Source: an uncultured Pseudomonas sp.
Lineage (GTDB): Bacteria; Pseudomonadota; Gammaproteobacteria; Pseudomonadales; Pseudomonadaceae
Direction of reading: 5' to 3'
Assembly (NCBI RefSeq): GCF_946886105.1
Contig: NZ_CAMPHV010000002.1
Location: 1 to 64,000, forward strand
DNA: 64,000 bases
Every line of letters begins with the position of its first letter. Within the stretch, counting starts at the first letter, position 1. Under the pieces are notes generated by a model, which made no database searches, was not told the DNA's origin, and worked only from the letters and a program-made list of their open reading frames with translations. This document shows, piece by piece, positions 16,201 through 24,945 of this stretch. The translations under genes were made by a program, and so were the position numbers.

Positions 16201-17054
16201 ACCGCATCTATATCGCCGATACCCAGGGCAACCTCTGGCGACTGGACCTGAACGGTAATAGCGCAGTCAGTTGGGGTATCCCCGGTACGCTCAATGCCAA
16301 TCCACTGTTCATTGCCAAGGACGACGAGGGTACGCGGCAAGCCATCACCGCGCCGCTGTCAGCCGCCTTCAACGACAAAAGGCAGCCCATGGTGTTCTTC
16401 GGCACCGGCAGCTTCTACCGTACCGGCGATAACGAGATTCCGGAAAATCCCGCGGTAGAGAGCTTCTACGGGATTATCGACAATGGGCTGTTGATCGATG
16501 GGCGTGACGATCTGCGAGAACAGCAAATCATCAAGGAAAGTACGCTGAGCAACGGTGACAAGACCCGCGCCATCACCCAGAACGCGTTGCAGGACGGCGA
16601 CAAGGGTTGGTATCTGGATCTTGCCTGGCAGACGGGCGAGGGGGCCACGGGGGCAAAGGGCGAGCGCGTCGTTGCCAAGGCCTCATTGCGTAGCGACCGG
16701 GTGATTTTCACCACCATGACCCCTTCTGCGGATCCATGCGCTTTCGGCGGAACCAGTTGGATCATGTCCGTGGCTTTAACGAGCGGTGGCCGTCTCGGCT
16801 ACGTGTATTTCGATACTAACGGCGACGGTGTGCTGGATAGCAAAGATCTAATCACCGGTGATGGCGATGGTATTCCCTCGTCAGGCTATTCGGATGAGGG
16901 TGTTGGCGTGCTCAAAGGCACAGCACAAGTCGAAACCGGGGAGGTTGCGTTGCTATGTTTCGCCGGTTCGAACGGCTCCACGCCACAATGTATTGAAAAC
17001 CCCGACCCCATAAAACGCGGCCGCCAATCCTGGCACGAAGTGAGGACCAACTGA
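13278..17054 (+). CDS. pilY1: Type IV pilus tip adhesin and assembly factor PilY1
   Basis: 1258 residues from the ATG at 13278, chosen because GGGAG lies eight bases upstream; an ATG at 13230 that overlaps pilX would add 16 residues but has no visible ribosome-binding site. It has a signal peptide (hydrophobic LAFTMSLAIACAS, cleavage near ARA/DV), a large N-terminal region where PilY1 proteins often have a von Willebrand-like fold, and a C-terminal beta-propeller region. Two EF-hand-like calcium loops are visible: DTNSDQIVD (about residues 967-975), matching the known PilY1 calcium site, and DTNGDGVLD (about 1179-1187). PilY1 promotes pilus extension, adhesion and surface sensing. No PilY2 follows; pilE overlaps the stop codon. 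Confidence 0.93.
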   Translation: MDSLARRYKLLHTGLAFTMSLAIACASTARADVAQSPLLLGGGNVPGNLALVPSVEWPTIISMANLGDYSVSNKYVGYFDADKCYDYEHDSKHEDHRDSHFFPKSKTSNRSCTGKLWSGNFLNWATTQTIDPFRSALTGGYRVKDTKKETWLEKARHTGQNESGARALSGSAVVNGATPVNWSGFKTRLAGLGNRMRFTLDGDLSGEASEYKSGTDLSDNGSSVYEVYVRVKVCDPTVGLEGNCKRYAKGYKPEGLIQQYSSDIRYSVFSYLNDHDVFRDGGVLRAKQKFVGQTVRAPGVAGNQNNTAHEWDATYGTFVKNPDASDANSTNAAIADSGVINYLNKFGQMTGKNHKSKDPVSELFYTALRYFKNQGNVSAYSTLAGDATTRYELADGFPVITDWGNDPIQYACQKNVILGIGDTNTHRDKNLPGSTSNSQEPAMPSEVSSDNTIDVAKATQKVAELEGITISTPFNNNRLSSAYIAGLAYDAHTKDLRPGTTWAGKQTVSTYWVDVRENETLAGKASNQYWLATKYGGFKVPEKFGDPYERSEALSEDWWHTTADMLSSDYPRPDNFYVASDATRMVESLKLAFAQIAKEVESTTASLATNSTRLNTDTAVFQSQLNSKRWSGDLLAKRIVDGEVEAKASWSVASTLDSLSDIAARKIFTSAPPTEDAADGPLRSTEGIDFTWSDLKETQRAGFLKAGEADSSAAELRVAFLRGDRSLEITDENADQPFRQRAGRLGDIVNSDPQFIHQQNFGYAGLTWNDGAVGKAYAAFRASDAYKGRTPMVVVGANDGMLHGFDARVSADSSKNGGGELFAYVPNNVLDTLIDLTEPAYSHRYYVDGTPRISDAWLGNDGWRTMVVGTTGAGGNSVFALDITDPGSMSSDSVMWEFTHPSMGYTVGQPALVALPNQKFGVIVSSGYHDSTPANGKVWILDAADGSVIKEFTLATTGGLGAPLVADTNSDQIVDRIYIADTQGNLWRLDLNGNSAVSWGIPGTLNANPLFIAKDDEGTRQAITAPLSAAFNDKRQPMVFFGTGSFYRTGDNEIPENPAVESFYGIIDNGLLIDGRDDLREQQIIKESTLSNGDKTRAITQNALQDGDKGWYLDLAWQTGEGATGAKGERVVAKASLRSDRVIFTTMTPSADPCAFGGTSWIMSVALTSGGRLGYVYFDTNGDGVLDSKDLITGDGDGIPSSGYSDEGVGVLKGTAQVETGEVALLCFAGSNGSTPQCIENPDPIKRGRQSWHEVRTN

Positions 17055-17527
17055 TGATTAGCGCTATCGGCAGGTCCAATCTGGCTCCGACACCACGGAG
17101 CCTGCTATCACGAAACCGCGGCTTCACCCTGATCGAATTGATGATCGTGGTCGTCGTTATTGGCATCCTGGCCGCGATCGCCTATCCCTCTTATCAGGAG
17201 TATGTGCGCAGGGCCAAGCGCGTGGATGCGCAAGGCGTGTTGCTGGAGTTGGCGCAATTTATGGAGCGGCACTATACCGCCAACGGTACTTACCTGACCG
17301 CTGACGATAAGGCTCCCGACTTGCCGTTCACCGCAGCGCCCAAGGACGGCACCAACAGCAACTACGACCTGAGCTTCGCCGCCAAACCGACCGCCAGCGG
17401 CTACACCTTGCAGGCGGTACCCAGGGGCTCCATGGTCGGCGATAACTGCGGGACCTTGACCCTGACCAATACGGGGGCCAAAGGGCAAGCCGCGGGTGCC
17501 ACCCTCGCCGAGTGTTGGCGGCGCTGA
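17054..17527 (+). CDS. pilE: Type IV pilus minor pilin PilE
   Basis: 157 residues. A long leader of about 23 residues ends NRG/FTLIEL, followed by MIVVVVIGILAAIAYPSYQEYVRRAKR, given here as the classic N-terminal pilin helix. The family-typical AQGVLLELAQFMERHYTANGTY follows, and two C-terminal cysteines (NCGTL..AECWRR) could form the D-loop disulphide. The start overlaps the pilY1 stop (TGATG). It ends the minor pilin operon. The convergent response regulator gene ends 177 bp away. Confidence 0.92.
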   Translation: MISAIGRSNLAPTPRSLLSRNRGFTLIELMIVVVVIGILAAIAYPSYQEYVRRAKRVDAQGVLLELAQFMERHYTANGTYLTADDKAPDLPFTAAPKDGTNSNYDLSFAAKPTASGYTLQAVPRGSMVGDNCGTLTLTNTGAKGQAAGATLAECWRR

Positions 17528-17558
17528 TCCAAGCACGGATGCGGGAAGCTCAGGCTGC

Positions 17559-17574
17559 TGGTGTCGCGACACCA
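17559..17574. other. 16-bp perfect palindrome between convergent genes
   Basis: TGGTGTCG/CGACACCA with no spacer, between the 3' ends of pilE and the response regulator gene. A short T-rich stretch (CTTCTTTTA) follows on the plus strand. It could be a terminator stem with no loop room, or a protein-binding site. Function unknown. Confidence 0.3.
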
Positions 17575-17703
17575 ATAGTCTGGCGCTTCTTTTAGTGGGG
17601 CGGCCTGTTAACCTCGGTGCTTGCGTCAAGGTCAAGCGAGGCTGAAGCGGAGCGCTGTTCCGCCCCCGCAAGCCTGGCGTTTAGCCGATAGTTGACGCGG
17701 CCC

Positions 17704-18333
17704 TCAGGACAGCCCTTGCGTCATGACGTAGCGGACGATATCGGCGGTGCTGGTAAAGCCCATCTTTTCCATCAGGCGTGCTTTGTGGGTGCTGACGGTC
17801 TTGTGGCTGATCGCCAGTTCCGTGGCGATCGCCGTGACGCTGAGGCCGCGGGCGAGTAGGCGCATGATCTGCAGTTCGCGGCTGGTCAGTTCGTCATGCG
17901 GATTGTCCGCAGCCGGCCCGGTGGCAGCGAATGCGATCTGCTCGGCGAGTTCGGCATCGATGAAGCGCCCGCCAGCGGCCACCCGGCGGACGGCCACCAA
18001 CAGGGTTTCCGGGTCGCGGTCCTTGGTCAGATAGCCGGCCGCACCGGCCTTGAGTGCACGCTGGGCGATGGGCACTTCGTTGTGCATGCTCAGTACCAGG
18101 ATCGGCAGTTGCGGATAGTGGCTGTGGACCCGGAACAGCAGATCCTCGCCGCTGATGCCCGGCATGCTCATGTCCAGTAGCAGCAGGTCGACATCGTTCT
18201 GCCGCAGCCGTTCGAGCAGCACTGCACCGTTTTCCGCTTCGCCGACTACATTCAGGTCGCCGGCCAGGGCGAAAAGCTGTTTCAACCCTTCGCGCATGAT
18301 TGCGTGGTCATCAGCGATCATCAGTCGAATCAT
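17704..18333 (-). CDS. LuxR/NarL-type response regulator paired with multi-PAS kinase
   Basis: 209 residues from the ATG at 18333. It has a receiver domain with acidic pair in LMIADDHAIMREG, phosphoacceptor Asp54 in LLLDMSMPG and conserved Lys in GYLTKDRDPE. The C-terminal LuxR DNA-binding domain contains LTSRELQIMRLLARG and AISHKTVSTHKARLMEKMGF. The gene overlaps the 3' end of the histidine kinase gene by about 23 bp, so the two are translationally coupled and form a two-component system. Strong similarity to the regulator at 6807-7448 suggests duplication and possible shared DNA targets. The position next to the pilin operon suggests control of pili or surface behaviour, which is inference. 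Confidence 0.95.
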   Translation of the reverse strand: MIRLMIADDHAIMREGLKQLFALAGDLNVVGEAENGAVLLERLRQNDVDLLLLDMSMPGISGEDLLFRVHSHYPQLPILVLSMHNEVPIAQRALKAGAAGYLTKDRDPETLLVAVRRVAAGGRFIDAELAEQIAFAATGPAADNPHDELTSRELQIMRLLARGLSVTAIATELAISHKTVSTHKARLMEKMGFTSTADIVRYVMTQGLS

Positions 18334-21300
18334 GGGGCCTCGGGGAGATCTGTAAAGGGATGTGTAATTGAACACGAGTACCTTGCCCAGGGGTACTGTC
18401 TATGTTCACTGCACCTCCAAGCATGTGGCCGCGTTCACGCATTCCGAGCATTCCCAGGGTGCCCGATCGTGTTTGCTTTGGATCGAACCCCCTGCCGTCG
18501 TCGCGTACCTCGATCAAAACCTCATCGCGACTCGGTTTCAAGTGGATTTCCACGCGGTTGGCGCGGGCGTGTCGGGCGACATTGGTCAAGGATTCCTGAA
18601 TGACCCGGAAGGCCGCGGTGGCGCGCTCGTTATCGAGTTCCAGGCGGGCTCTTGGCGCTTTCAACTGGCAAGCGATACCGGTGTTCCGCGAGAATTCGGA
18701 GACCAGCCACTCGAGCGCCGAGGTCAGGCCCATGTCGAGGGCTGCGGGGCGCAGGCTGGTCGCCACGTTGCGCACCACCTGGATGGTTTCGTCGACCCGC
18801 GTCATCAGTGTCTGCACGGCGTCCACCAGCAGCGGCAGGTCTTTGCCGAATTGCAGGCGTAGCAGGGAAATGCCCATGCGCAGCGCGGTGAGTTGCTGAC
18901 CCAGTTCGTCGTGAATTTCCCGGGCCATGCGTTTGCGTTCCTCTTCCCGTATGGTTTCACGGCGGCTGGACAGCAGGCGCAGTTGCGCATTGGATTCCTG
19001 CAGGCGCCGTTCCGCCGCGCGCATGGCGCTGATGTCGCGGCCGATCGAAAGGATGCTGACGAGTTGCCCCTGCCGATCGCGCTCGGGTACCAGGCGGGCC
19101 TCGAAACGGGTTGCATCGGTGCCGGCAGGGGCATCGATGACCACCTCTTCTTTGGCAGCTTTGCCGGTTCGCGCTATGCGCGCGAGGGTTTTGCGGAAGG
19201 TGTGGGTCGCCGTTAGCCAGGGTAGGACTTCATCGGGGCCTTTGCCGAGCAGCTTATCCAGGGATTTGCCGAGTATGGCTTGGGTCGCCGGGTTGGCGTA
19301 AATGAAGCGGCCCTGTAGATCGAAGCGGGCGACGACATCCGGGCTGTTCTCCACCAGGGCGCGGAACTCTTGCTCGCGGACGTGCAGCGTGCGTTCGGCA
19401 TGCTTGCGCTCGGTGATGTCGCGGAAGATGCCGACGATCCTCTGGATGCGCCCCGAGGCGCTGCATACCGGGATCAACGTCGAGTGAAAAATCCGCTGTC
19501 CGATGGGCAGGTTTAACTGGATTTCCTCGTCGATCGGCGACCAGCTGTCCACGCAGTGCTGAAACTTGGCAATCGCCCTGGCCGCGGCGGTCGCTGGCAG
19601 CGTTTCCTCGATGGTCCTGCCGATCAGCTCGGCGCGCTCCATGCTCGCGCCACGTTCGAGGGCCGGATTGACCTCGATGATGCGGAAGCATTTATCTGCG
19701 ACCACCTCCAGGAGGAACAAGGGGTCCAGGGAGTTATCGAAGATATCCCGATAGCGTTGTTCGCTCTCGAGCAGCAAGGCTTCGGCGCGTTTGCGCTCGA
19801 TGGCGATGGCGGCCAGGTGACTGGCCTGATGAACCAGCCTGAGGTCGTCTTCGGTCGGCAAACCCGGTTGGCGCAGATAGATGCAGAAGGTCCCCAGTAC
19901 CGCGTCGCTGGAGTCCAGGATCGGCTCCGACCAGCAGGCACGCAGCCCGGCCGCGCCGGCCCGTTCGCGGAAGGCGATGCAGTCCGGGTGAGTGAGCAGG
20001 TCTTCGGCGATGATCGTGGTTCCGCGCCAAGCGGCGGTGCCGCAGATACCCACGCCTTCGCCGATCTCGACCCGGCCGAGGGACTCTATGTAGTCGGGCG
20101 ACAGGCTGGGGGCCGAGCCGGCGATCAGATGGCGACCATCCTCGTCCATCAACATGATGCTGGCCAGACAGTCCGGACGCGCTTGTTCGACGTATTGGGC
20201 GACGAGCTCCAGCACGTCCGCTAGCTGGGCTCCGTGCGCCAATTGCTCGAAAATCCGCAGGCGGGCTTCCTCCAGGCGCTCATGACGCTTCAGGGCGGTG
20301 ATGTCGTAGCCTTTTCCCAGAACACTGACGACTTCGCCATTCGCATCGCGTTCGGCGATCAGCTGAATGGCATGTATGACCATTTCCCCGGTCTGTGGGC
20401 ATCGCCATTCCTGGACGGTTTCCAGCGGCTCTCCGGTGGCGATCACTTGGCGTATCAGCGCCTCGTGTTCAGCGGCGGTAATGTCCCCGCCGTGCCAGCT
20501 GTTTTCGAGCGGGCATTGCAGAGCCTTGGCGGCCGGGATGCCGGTTTCCCGTTCGAACGCCGGGTTGACATAGGTACGCTGGCAATTCAGGTCATAGCGG
20601 ATGATCAGGTTCAACGAGTTTTCCGCCAGGGCGCGGAACTGTTGTTCGCTGGCCAGCAGACGGTTTTCCATGCGTTTGCGTTCACTGACGTCGCGACTGA
20701 TGGCGGCGATGCGGTAGATGTTGCCGTGTGCGTCGAATATGGGAATGAAGTTTGAATGGATGGTTAAGAGGCCAGTGGGTAGCTCTATGTCGCCTTCCCA
20801 TTCGACTGGTTTACCGCAGGCCAGGCAATGCTTGAGACTTGCCATGACCCTATCGCTGGCTTTGGGGGCGAGCTCGCCAAGATACCGGCCGATCAACTGC
20901 TCGCGGCGCAACCCCGAGGTACGCTCGAAGGCTGTATTGACCTCAATGTGGCGAAAGCGTTGATCCGCCGTCACCTCCAACAGATAGAGGCTGTCCGACG
21001 TGTATTCGAAGATTTCGCGGAAGCGTTGCTCGCTGTCTTGCAGGGCCGCTTGTAGTTGCTTGCGTTCGCTGATGTCGCGGGCCAACTCCAGGCTGTAACT
21101 CTCACCGTCGAGTTCGAGGTAGGTGATGCTGAGTTCGACCGGAAAGATACGGCCGTCCTTGGTTTGGTGGCGGCTTTCGATGATCTCCGGCGGCCGATCC
21201 GGATGGTCGTCGTGCCAATCCGCCAGGATCTGCTCGTTGGTCCAGTCCGGATCTATTTCGCCCACGGTCATGCTCAGCAGTTCTGCACGGCTATAACCCA

Positions 21301-22567
21301 GGCTTCGGCACGCCTCATCGTTGACATAACGGAAGCGCGCCTGGCGGTCGATCAGGTAGGCGGCCTCGTGCATATGGCTGAGGGCGAGGTGCATCAGCGA
21401 GAGGCGCTCTTCGACCATGATAAGGCGACTGAGGTCTTCGATCTGGGCGACCAGATACTGAGGGGCGTCGTCCTTCGCGCGTACCGAACTGACCGTCAGG
21501 CGCATCCGGAGATAGCGGTCGTCGCGGTTGCGGTAGCGCTTTTCCAGGCGCAAGTAGGGTACTTCGCCGGCTACCAGGGCTTGGTGGCCGGCGAGTTCCC
21601 CGGGGAGGTCGTCCGGATGGGTGAGGGCCTGGCTGGAAGTTTGCTGCAGCTCCTCCTCGCTGTAACCGAGCAGCTCGCAAAGGTAACGGTTGGCGCGCAG
21701 CCAGCGGCCATCGACGGTCAGCAGGGCCATGCCGATCGCGGCGGAGTCGAACGCCTTGCGGAAGCGTTCCTCGCTTTCCCGCAGCGCCTGTTCGATACGC
21801 TTGCGCTCGCTGATATCGTGCAGGAAACCGAACCAGAGAATCGCGCCGTCGGCTTCACGCGTTGGTTTGGAGCGGCCCTCGAGCCAAATTTCGCCCTTTT
21901 GCGGATGACGAACCCGGTATTCGCATTGCCAGAGGGTAAGCGTGCGTGCCGATTCGGCGAGCGATTCCTGCACCCGGGCGAGATCCTCGGGGTGGACGCG
22001 GTCGAAGAGGACGCGGGCATCCCGCTGCAGTTCGTCCACGGTCACGCCATAGCATTGTTCGTAGCCCGGCGAGGCCCAAGGCATGGAAACCGCGCCGTTA
22101 GTGTCCAGGCGAAAGGTGCCGATAATGCCTGGTGCGGTTTCGACGATGCGCTGCAGCCATTGATTTTCTTCGAGCTGCTTATCCAGGCCCTTAGGGGCTT
22201 CCACCCGGACGATCTCCGCCAGTGCCAGGTCTCCGACGGCAACCAGCTTGCTGCGCCCGTGCACCAGGCTGCCATCCTTGTGCCAATAGCGCAGCTCGAG
22301 CGGAAAACCCGAGGCGGTCGGGGTATGCAGCCGGTCGCGATCAGCGGGGTGGAGGAAGTCGATCAAGGCTTTGCCGGGCAAGCCGGCACGGGCGTAACCG
22401 AGCAGTTCGGTGAAGGCGTCATTGACCTTCAGTATCCGGCCCTGCTCATCGAGCAGCAGCATAGCGGATGATGCCAGATCGAAGATGGCCTCGAACAACT
22501 GGGATGGTGCCGTCGGTGTGGCTAGGTCATCCTCTGCCCTAGAGAACACGCCCTGTACTTCGCTCAA
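18311..22567 (-). CDS. Very large cytosolic multi-PAS/GAF histidine kinase (NarL-type)
   Basis: 1418 residues from a TTG at 22567 (GAGG upstream). No membrane segment was seen. By eye there are six PAS units (about 20-765), a GAF domain (about 770-930, with LGRVEIGEGVGICGTAAWRG), two further PAS units (about 930-1175), a HisKA_3 dimerisation domain with the phosphorylated His in MAREIHDELGQQL, and a HATPase (ESLTNVARHA, DDGRGFDP, GMLGMRERG). Repeated DISERKR and FRDITERK segments mark PAC ends. It phosphorylates a LuxR-type regulator, surely the overlapping one. Such PAS stacks sense redox, small ligands or light, but no diagnostic cofactor residue can be named here. Confidence 0.95.
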   Translation of the reverse strand: MSEVQGVFSRAEDDLATPTAPSQLFEAIFDLASSAMLLLDEQGRILKVNDAFTELLGYARAGLPGKALIDFLHPADRDRLHTPTASGFPLELRYWHKDGSLVHGRSKLVAVGDLALAEIVRVEAPKGLDKQLEENQWLQRIVETAPGIIGTFRLDTNGAVSMPWASPGYEQCYGVTVDELQRDARVLFDRVHPEDLARVQESLAESARTLTLWQCEYRVRHPQKGEIWLEGRSKPTREADGAILWFGFLHDISERKRIEQALRESEERFRKAFDSAAIGMALLTVDGRWLRANRYLCELLGYSEEELQQTSSQALTHPDDLPGELAGHQALVAGEVPYLRLEKRYRNRDDRYLRMRLTVSSVRAKDDAPQYLVAQIEDLSRLIMVEERLSLMHLALSHMHEAAYLIDRQARFRYVNDEACRSLGYSRAELLSMTVGEIDPDWTNEQILADWHDDHPDRPPEIIESRHQTKDGRIFPVELSITYLELDGESYSLELARDISERKQLQAALQDSEQRFREIFEYTSDSLYLLEVTADQRFRHIEVNTAFERTSGLRREQLIGRYLGELAPKASDRVMASLKHCLACGKPVEWEGDIELPTGLLTIHSNFIPIFDAHGNIYRIAAISRDVSERKRMENRLLASEQQFRALAENSLNLIIRYDLNCQRTYVNPAFERETGIPAAKALQCPLENSWHGGDITAAEHEALIRQVIATGEPLETVQEWRCPQTGEMVIHAIQLIAERDANGEVVSVLGKGYDITALKRHERLEEARLRIFEQLAHGAQLADVLELVAQYVEQARPDCLASIMLMDEDGRHLIAGSAPSLSPDYIESLGRVEIGEGVGICGTAAWRGTTIIAEDLLTHPDCIAFRERAGAAGLRACWSEPILDSSDAVLGTFCIYLRQPGLPTEDDLRLVHQASHLAAIAIERKRAEALLLESEQRYRDIFDNSLDPLFLLEVVADKCFRIIEVNPALERGASMERAELIGRTIEETLPATAAARAIAKFQHCVDSWSPIDEEIQLNLPIGQRIFHSTLIPVCSASGRIQRIVGIFRDITERKHAERTLHVREQEFRALVENSPDVVARFDLQGRFIYANPATQAILGKSLDKLLGKGPDEVLPWLTATHTFRKTLARIARTGKAAKEEVVIDAPAGTDATRFEARLVPERDRQGQLVSILSIGRDISAMRAAERRLQESNAQLRLLSSRRETIREEERKRMAREIHDELGQQLTALRMGISLLRLQFGKDLPLLVDAVQTLMTRVDETIQVVRNVATSLRPAALDMGLTSALEWLVSEFSRNTGIACQLKAPRARLELDNERATAAFRVIQESLTNVARHARANRVEIHLKPSRDEVLIEVRDDGRGFDPKQTRSGTLGMLGMRERGHMLGGAVNIDSTPGQGTRVQLHIPLQISPRPHDSTDDR

Positions 22568-23110
22568 TATGAGTCGCCTCTGGTTTCATCGGCGCCTCGC
22601 TGTCTTACAAGGCCAGGCGATGCCGAAGAAATGCTATTAGTCCTGTCTGACTAACACCTGACGATCCCTGTATCGGTGCATCCGCGAGTGGCGGACTGCC
22701 GCTGAGCCACTGGGGCTTTCTATCATACGCGCTGCAGTGGTGAGTCACTTTGCCATAAGTAGCAGTTCGGTGATCGCATAAACCCGGCAGATGGCTACCA
22801 TTACTACCTTGTTTCGCGGCCTTCTCGAATCGTCTACGACTAAAGGATAGTACCGGATCAATCATGATAGAGATTGAAGGGGGGAGGGGCGATGTTAGGT
22901 CGGGATAAAGCTGTTCAGGCAAACGCTGAAAAACACCTAAAGGCCTGACGGATAAGCCCGCCCCGGGCGGGGGCAGTCCTCCTCGACTCGCCTCGTGCCA
23001 TGGCAACCCATCGTCCTGCTGATCGGCGTCTGGGCGCGACCGGCGAGCCCGCTTCGGGCGCGCTTATGCCTGAACCAAACAACCCTTATCGCGAATAAAT
23101 CAAAAATATA
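22568..23110. other. Intergenic region, no gene seen
   Basis: About 540 bp between the divergent kinase and the ohr-side genes. Short GC hairpins (GCCCGCCCCGGGCGGGG near 22952-22970 and a GCCCGCTTCGGGC near 23048) could be terminators or structural. No convincing open frame or repeat-family member was found. Confidence 0.5.
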
Positions 23111-23185
23111 ACTTGCGCGCAAAATACATGCGGAGTAACTTTCGTTCCATGGAAATGACTTGCGCGCTAAATATTTGCGCTAATA
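23111..23185 (+). promoter_or_regulatory. Repeated TTGCGCGC operator-like sites upstream of ohr genes
   Basis: ACTTGCGCGC followed by A or T and AAATA occurs at 23111-23126 and 23158-23173, the first containing the perfect palindrome TTGCGCGCAA. A third, shorter match TTTGCGCTAAT lies at 23174-23184. The arrangement resembles operators of MarR/OhrR-type repressors, which respond to organic peroxides. No such regulator gene is visible in the window. Confidence 0.5.
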
Positions 23186-23223
23186 ATTTATCGAGCAATC
23201 AAGCCGATTCGTGGAGATCCATC

Positions 23224-23343
23224 ATGAAAGCCCTCGTCGCTTTCGCTGCAACCCTCGTTCTTGCTGCCCCGGTGCTGGCTGACAGCCAACCGCAGGACGG
23301 CAAAGGCCTGTATCCGCAATGGTTGATCAACCACGAAGGTTGA
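23224..23343 (+). CDS. Small secreted peptide upstream of ohr
   Basis: 39 residues from an ATG with GGAGATCC just upstream. The N-terminus is a clean signal peptide ([19 protein letters not shown]) with an Ala-x-Ala type cleavage site, leaving about 20 mature residues beginning [12 protein letters not shown]. It lies between the TTGCGCGC sites and ohr, 74 bp before ohr, so it is probably in the same transcript. No family recognised. It could be a real small periplasmic protein or the remnant of a longer secreted protein. The good ribosome-binding site and signal peptide argue for translation. Confidence 0.6.
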   Translation: MKALVAFAATLVLAAPVLADSQPQDGKGLYPQWLINHEG

Positions 23344-23417
23344 TCGCCGCCGCTAACGCAAGACCACTAACTGAAGCATCCCTAACCAAACCATCGTTAC
23401 TTACAGAGGATTACCCC

Positions 23418-23846
23418 ATGTCGATTCAAACCATCGCTTACCGTGCCTACGCAGAAGCTACTGGCGGCCGTGACGGCCGCGCGATTTCCTCCGACGGCGT
23501 TCTCGACGTCGCCCTGACCACCCCGAAAGAACTCGGTGGCGCCGGCGGTCAAGGCACCAACCCGGAGCAATTGTTCGCCGCCGGCTACTCGGCCTGCTTT
23601 ATCGGTGCGATGAAGTTCGTTGCCGGGCGCGACAAGCTGGCGATGCCGGCCGACGCCTCCATCGAAGGCGTGGTCGGCATCGGCGCGATCCCCAACGGCT
23701 TCGGCATCGAAGTCGAACTGCGCATCAGCCTGCCGGGCATGGACCGCGAACAGGCGCAAACCCTGATCGAGCGGGCGCATATCGTCTGCCCTTACTCCAA
23801 CGCCACCCGCGGCAACATCGACGTCACCCTGACCCTGCTCGACTAA
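23418..23846 (+). CDS. ohr: Organic hydroperoxide resistance protein Ohr
   Basis: 142 residues, the usual Ohr length. It is an OsmC/Ohr-fold thiol peroxidase that reduces organic and fatty-acid hydroperoxides in the cytosol using lipoyl-dependent electrons. Both redox cysteines are present: Cys60 in [12 protein letters not shown] and Cys124 in [12 protein letters not shown]. The family-typical [13 protein letters not shown] segment is also seen. It starts after AGAGGATTACCCC. A secreted esterase follows 50 bp downstream on the same strand, so peroxide-induced co-expression is plausible. Confidence 0.96.
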   Translation: MSIQTIAYRAYAEATGGRDGRAISSDGVLDVALTTPKELGGAGGQGTNPEQLFAAGYSACFIGAMKFVAGRDKLAMPADASIEGVVGIGAIPNGFGIEVELRISLPGMDREQAQTLIERAHIVCPYSNATRGNIDVTLTLLD

Positions 23847-23896
23847 GCAATCGCCCGGCCGCTGCCAGCCAGCGGTCCGCCTCAAGGAGCCCGTGC

Positions 23897-24913
23897 ATGA
23901 ACATCAAACAACGTCTATCGATCGCCGTCCTCGCCCTCGCCGTCAACAGCGCCTTCGCGGCCGGCAGCCCAGGGGTGGAGCGCAACACTCAGGGCTTCCT
24001 CGACGCCCTGGCCGCCGGTGGCGGCAAACCGCTCGAGCAGATGACCCCGCAAGACGCCCGCGCCGTGCTGGTGGGCGCGCAGGCCGGGGTTCAGGTCGAT
24101 CTGTCCGGAATAGAAGTCGCCGACAAGACCATCAGCGTCGACGGCCAGTCGATCGCCCTGAAGGTCGTGCGTCCGGCGGGTGTTGCGGGCACGCTGCCGG
24201 TGTTCATGTACTTCCATGGCGGCGGTTGGGTGCTCGGCGATTATCCGACCCACGAACGCCTGATCCGCGACCTGGTGGTGGGTTCCGGCGCGGCGGCGGT
24301 GTATGTCGATTACACCCCGTCGCCGGAAGCCCGGTACCCGACCGCGATCAACCAGGCTTACGCCGCGACCCAATGGGTGGCGCAACACGGCGCGCAGATC
24401 GGCGTCGACGGCAAGCGCCTGGCGGTGGCCGGCAACAGCGTCGGCGGCAATATGGCCGCGGTGGTCAGCCTGATGGCCAAGGACAAGGGCAGTCCGGCGC
24501 TCAAGTACCAACTGCTGTTGTGGCCGGTGACCGACGCCAACTTCGACAACGCCTCGTACAACCATTTCTCCGACGGCCACTTCCTCAGCAAGAGCCTGAT
24601 GCAGTGGTTCTGGGACAACTACACCGCCGACCCGAAGCAGCGCGCGGAGATCTACGCCTCGCCACTGCATGCCTCGCCGGAGCAACTCAAGGGCTTGCCA
24701 CCGGCTATGGTGCAGACCGCCGAGTTCGACGTGCTGCGCGACGAAGGCGAAGCCTATGCGCGCAAGCTGGACGCGGCCGGCGTCGAGGTCACCGCGGTGC
24801 GCTACAACGGCATGATTCACGATTTCGGCCTGCTCAACGTGCTCAGCCAGCTCCCCGGTACCCGTGCTGCCCTGCAGCAGGCGGCCGCGGCGCTGAAAGC
24901 CAACCTTCAGTAG
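23897..24913 (+). CDS. Secreted alpha/beta hydrolase (HSL-type esterase)
   Basis: 338 residues with a signal peptide (MNIKQRLSIAVLALAVNSAFA). It belongs to the hormone-sensitive-lipase group: the oxyanion-hole motif HGGGW starts at residue 107, the nucleophile is Ser181 in GNSVGG, and likely Asp278 in AEFDVLRDEG and His308 in MIHDF complete the triad. The substrate is probably a short-chain or small acyl ester. The gene lies directly downstream of ohr, with AAGGAG before the start codon. A link to lipid peroxide clean-up is possible but is inferred only from position. Confidence 0.9.
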   Translation: MNIKQRLSIAVLALAVNSAFAAGSPGVERNTQGFLDALAAGGGKPLEQMTPQDARAVLVGAQAGVQVDLSGIEVADKTISVDGQSIALKVVRPAGVAGTLPVFMYFHGGGWVLGDYPTHERLIRDLVVGSGAAAVYVDYTPSPEARYPTAINQAYAATQWVAQHGAQIGVDGKRLAVAGNSVGGNMAAVVSLMAKDKGSPALKYQLLLWPVTDANFDNASYNHFSDGHFLSKSLMQWFWDNYTADPKQRAEIYASPLHASPEQLKGLPPAMVQTAEFDVLRDEGEAYARKLDAAGVEVTAVRYNGMIHDFGLLNVLSQLPGTRAALQQAAAALKANLQ

Positions 24914-24945
24914 CCCTGCCCAAGCAAACGCCTCGCCGCCAGACC

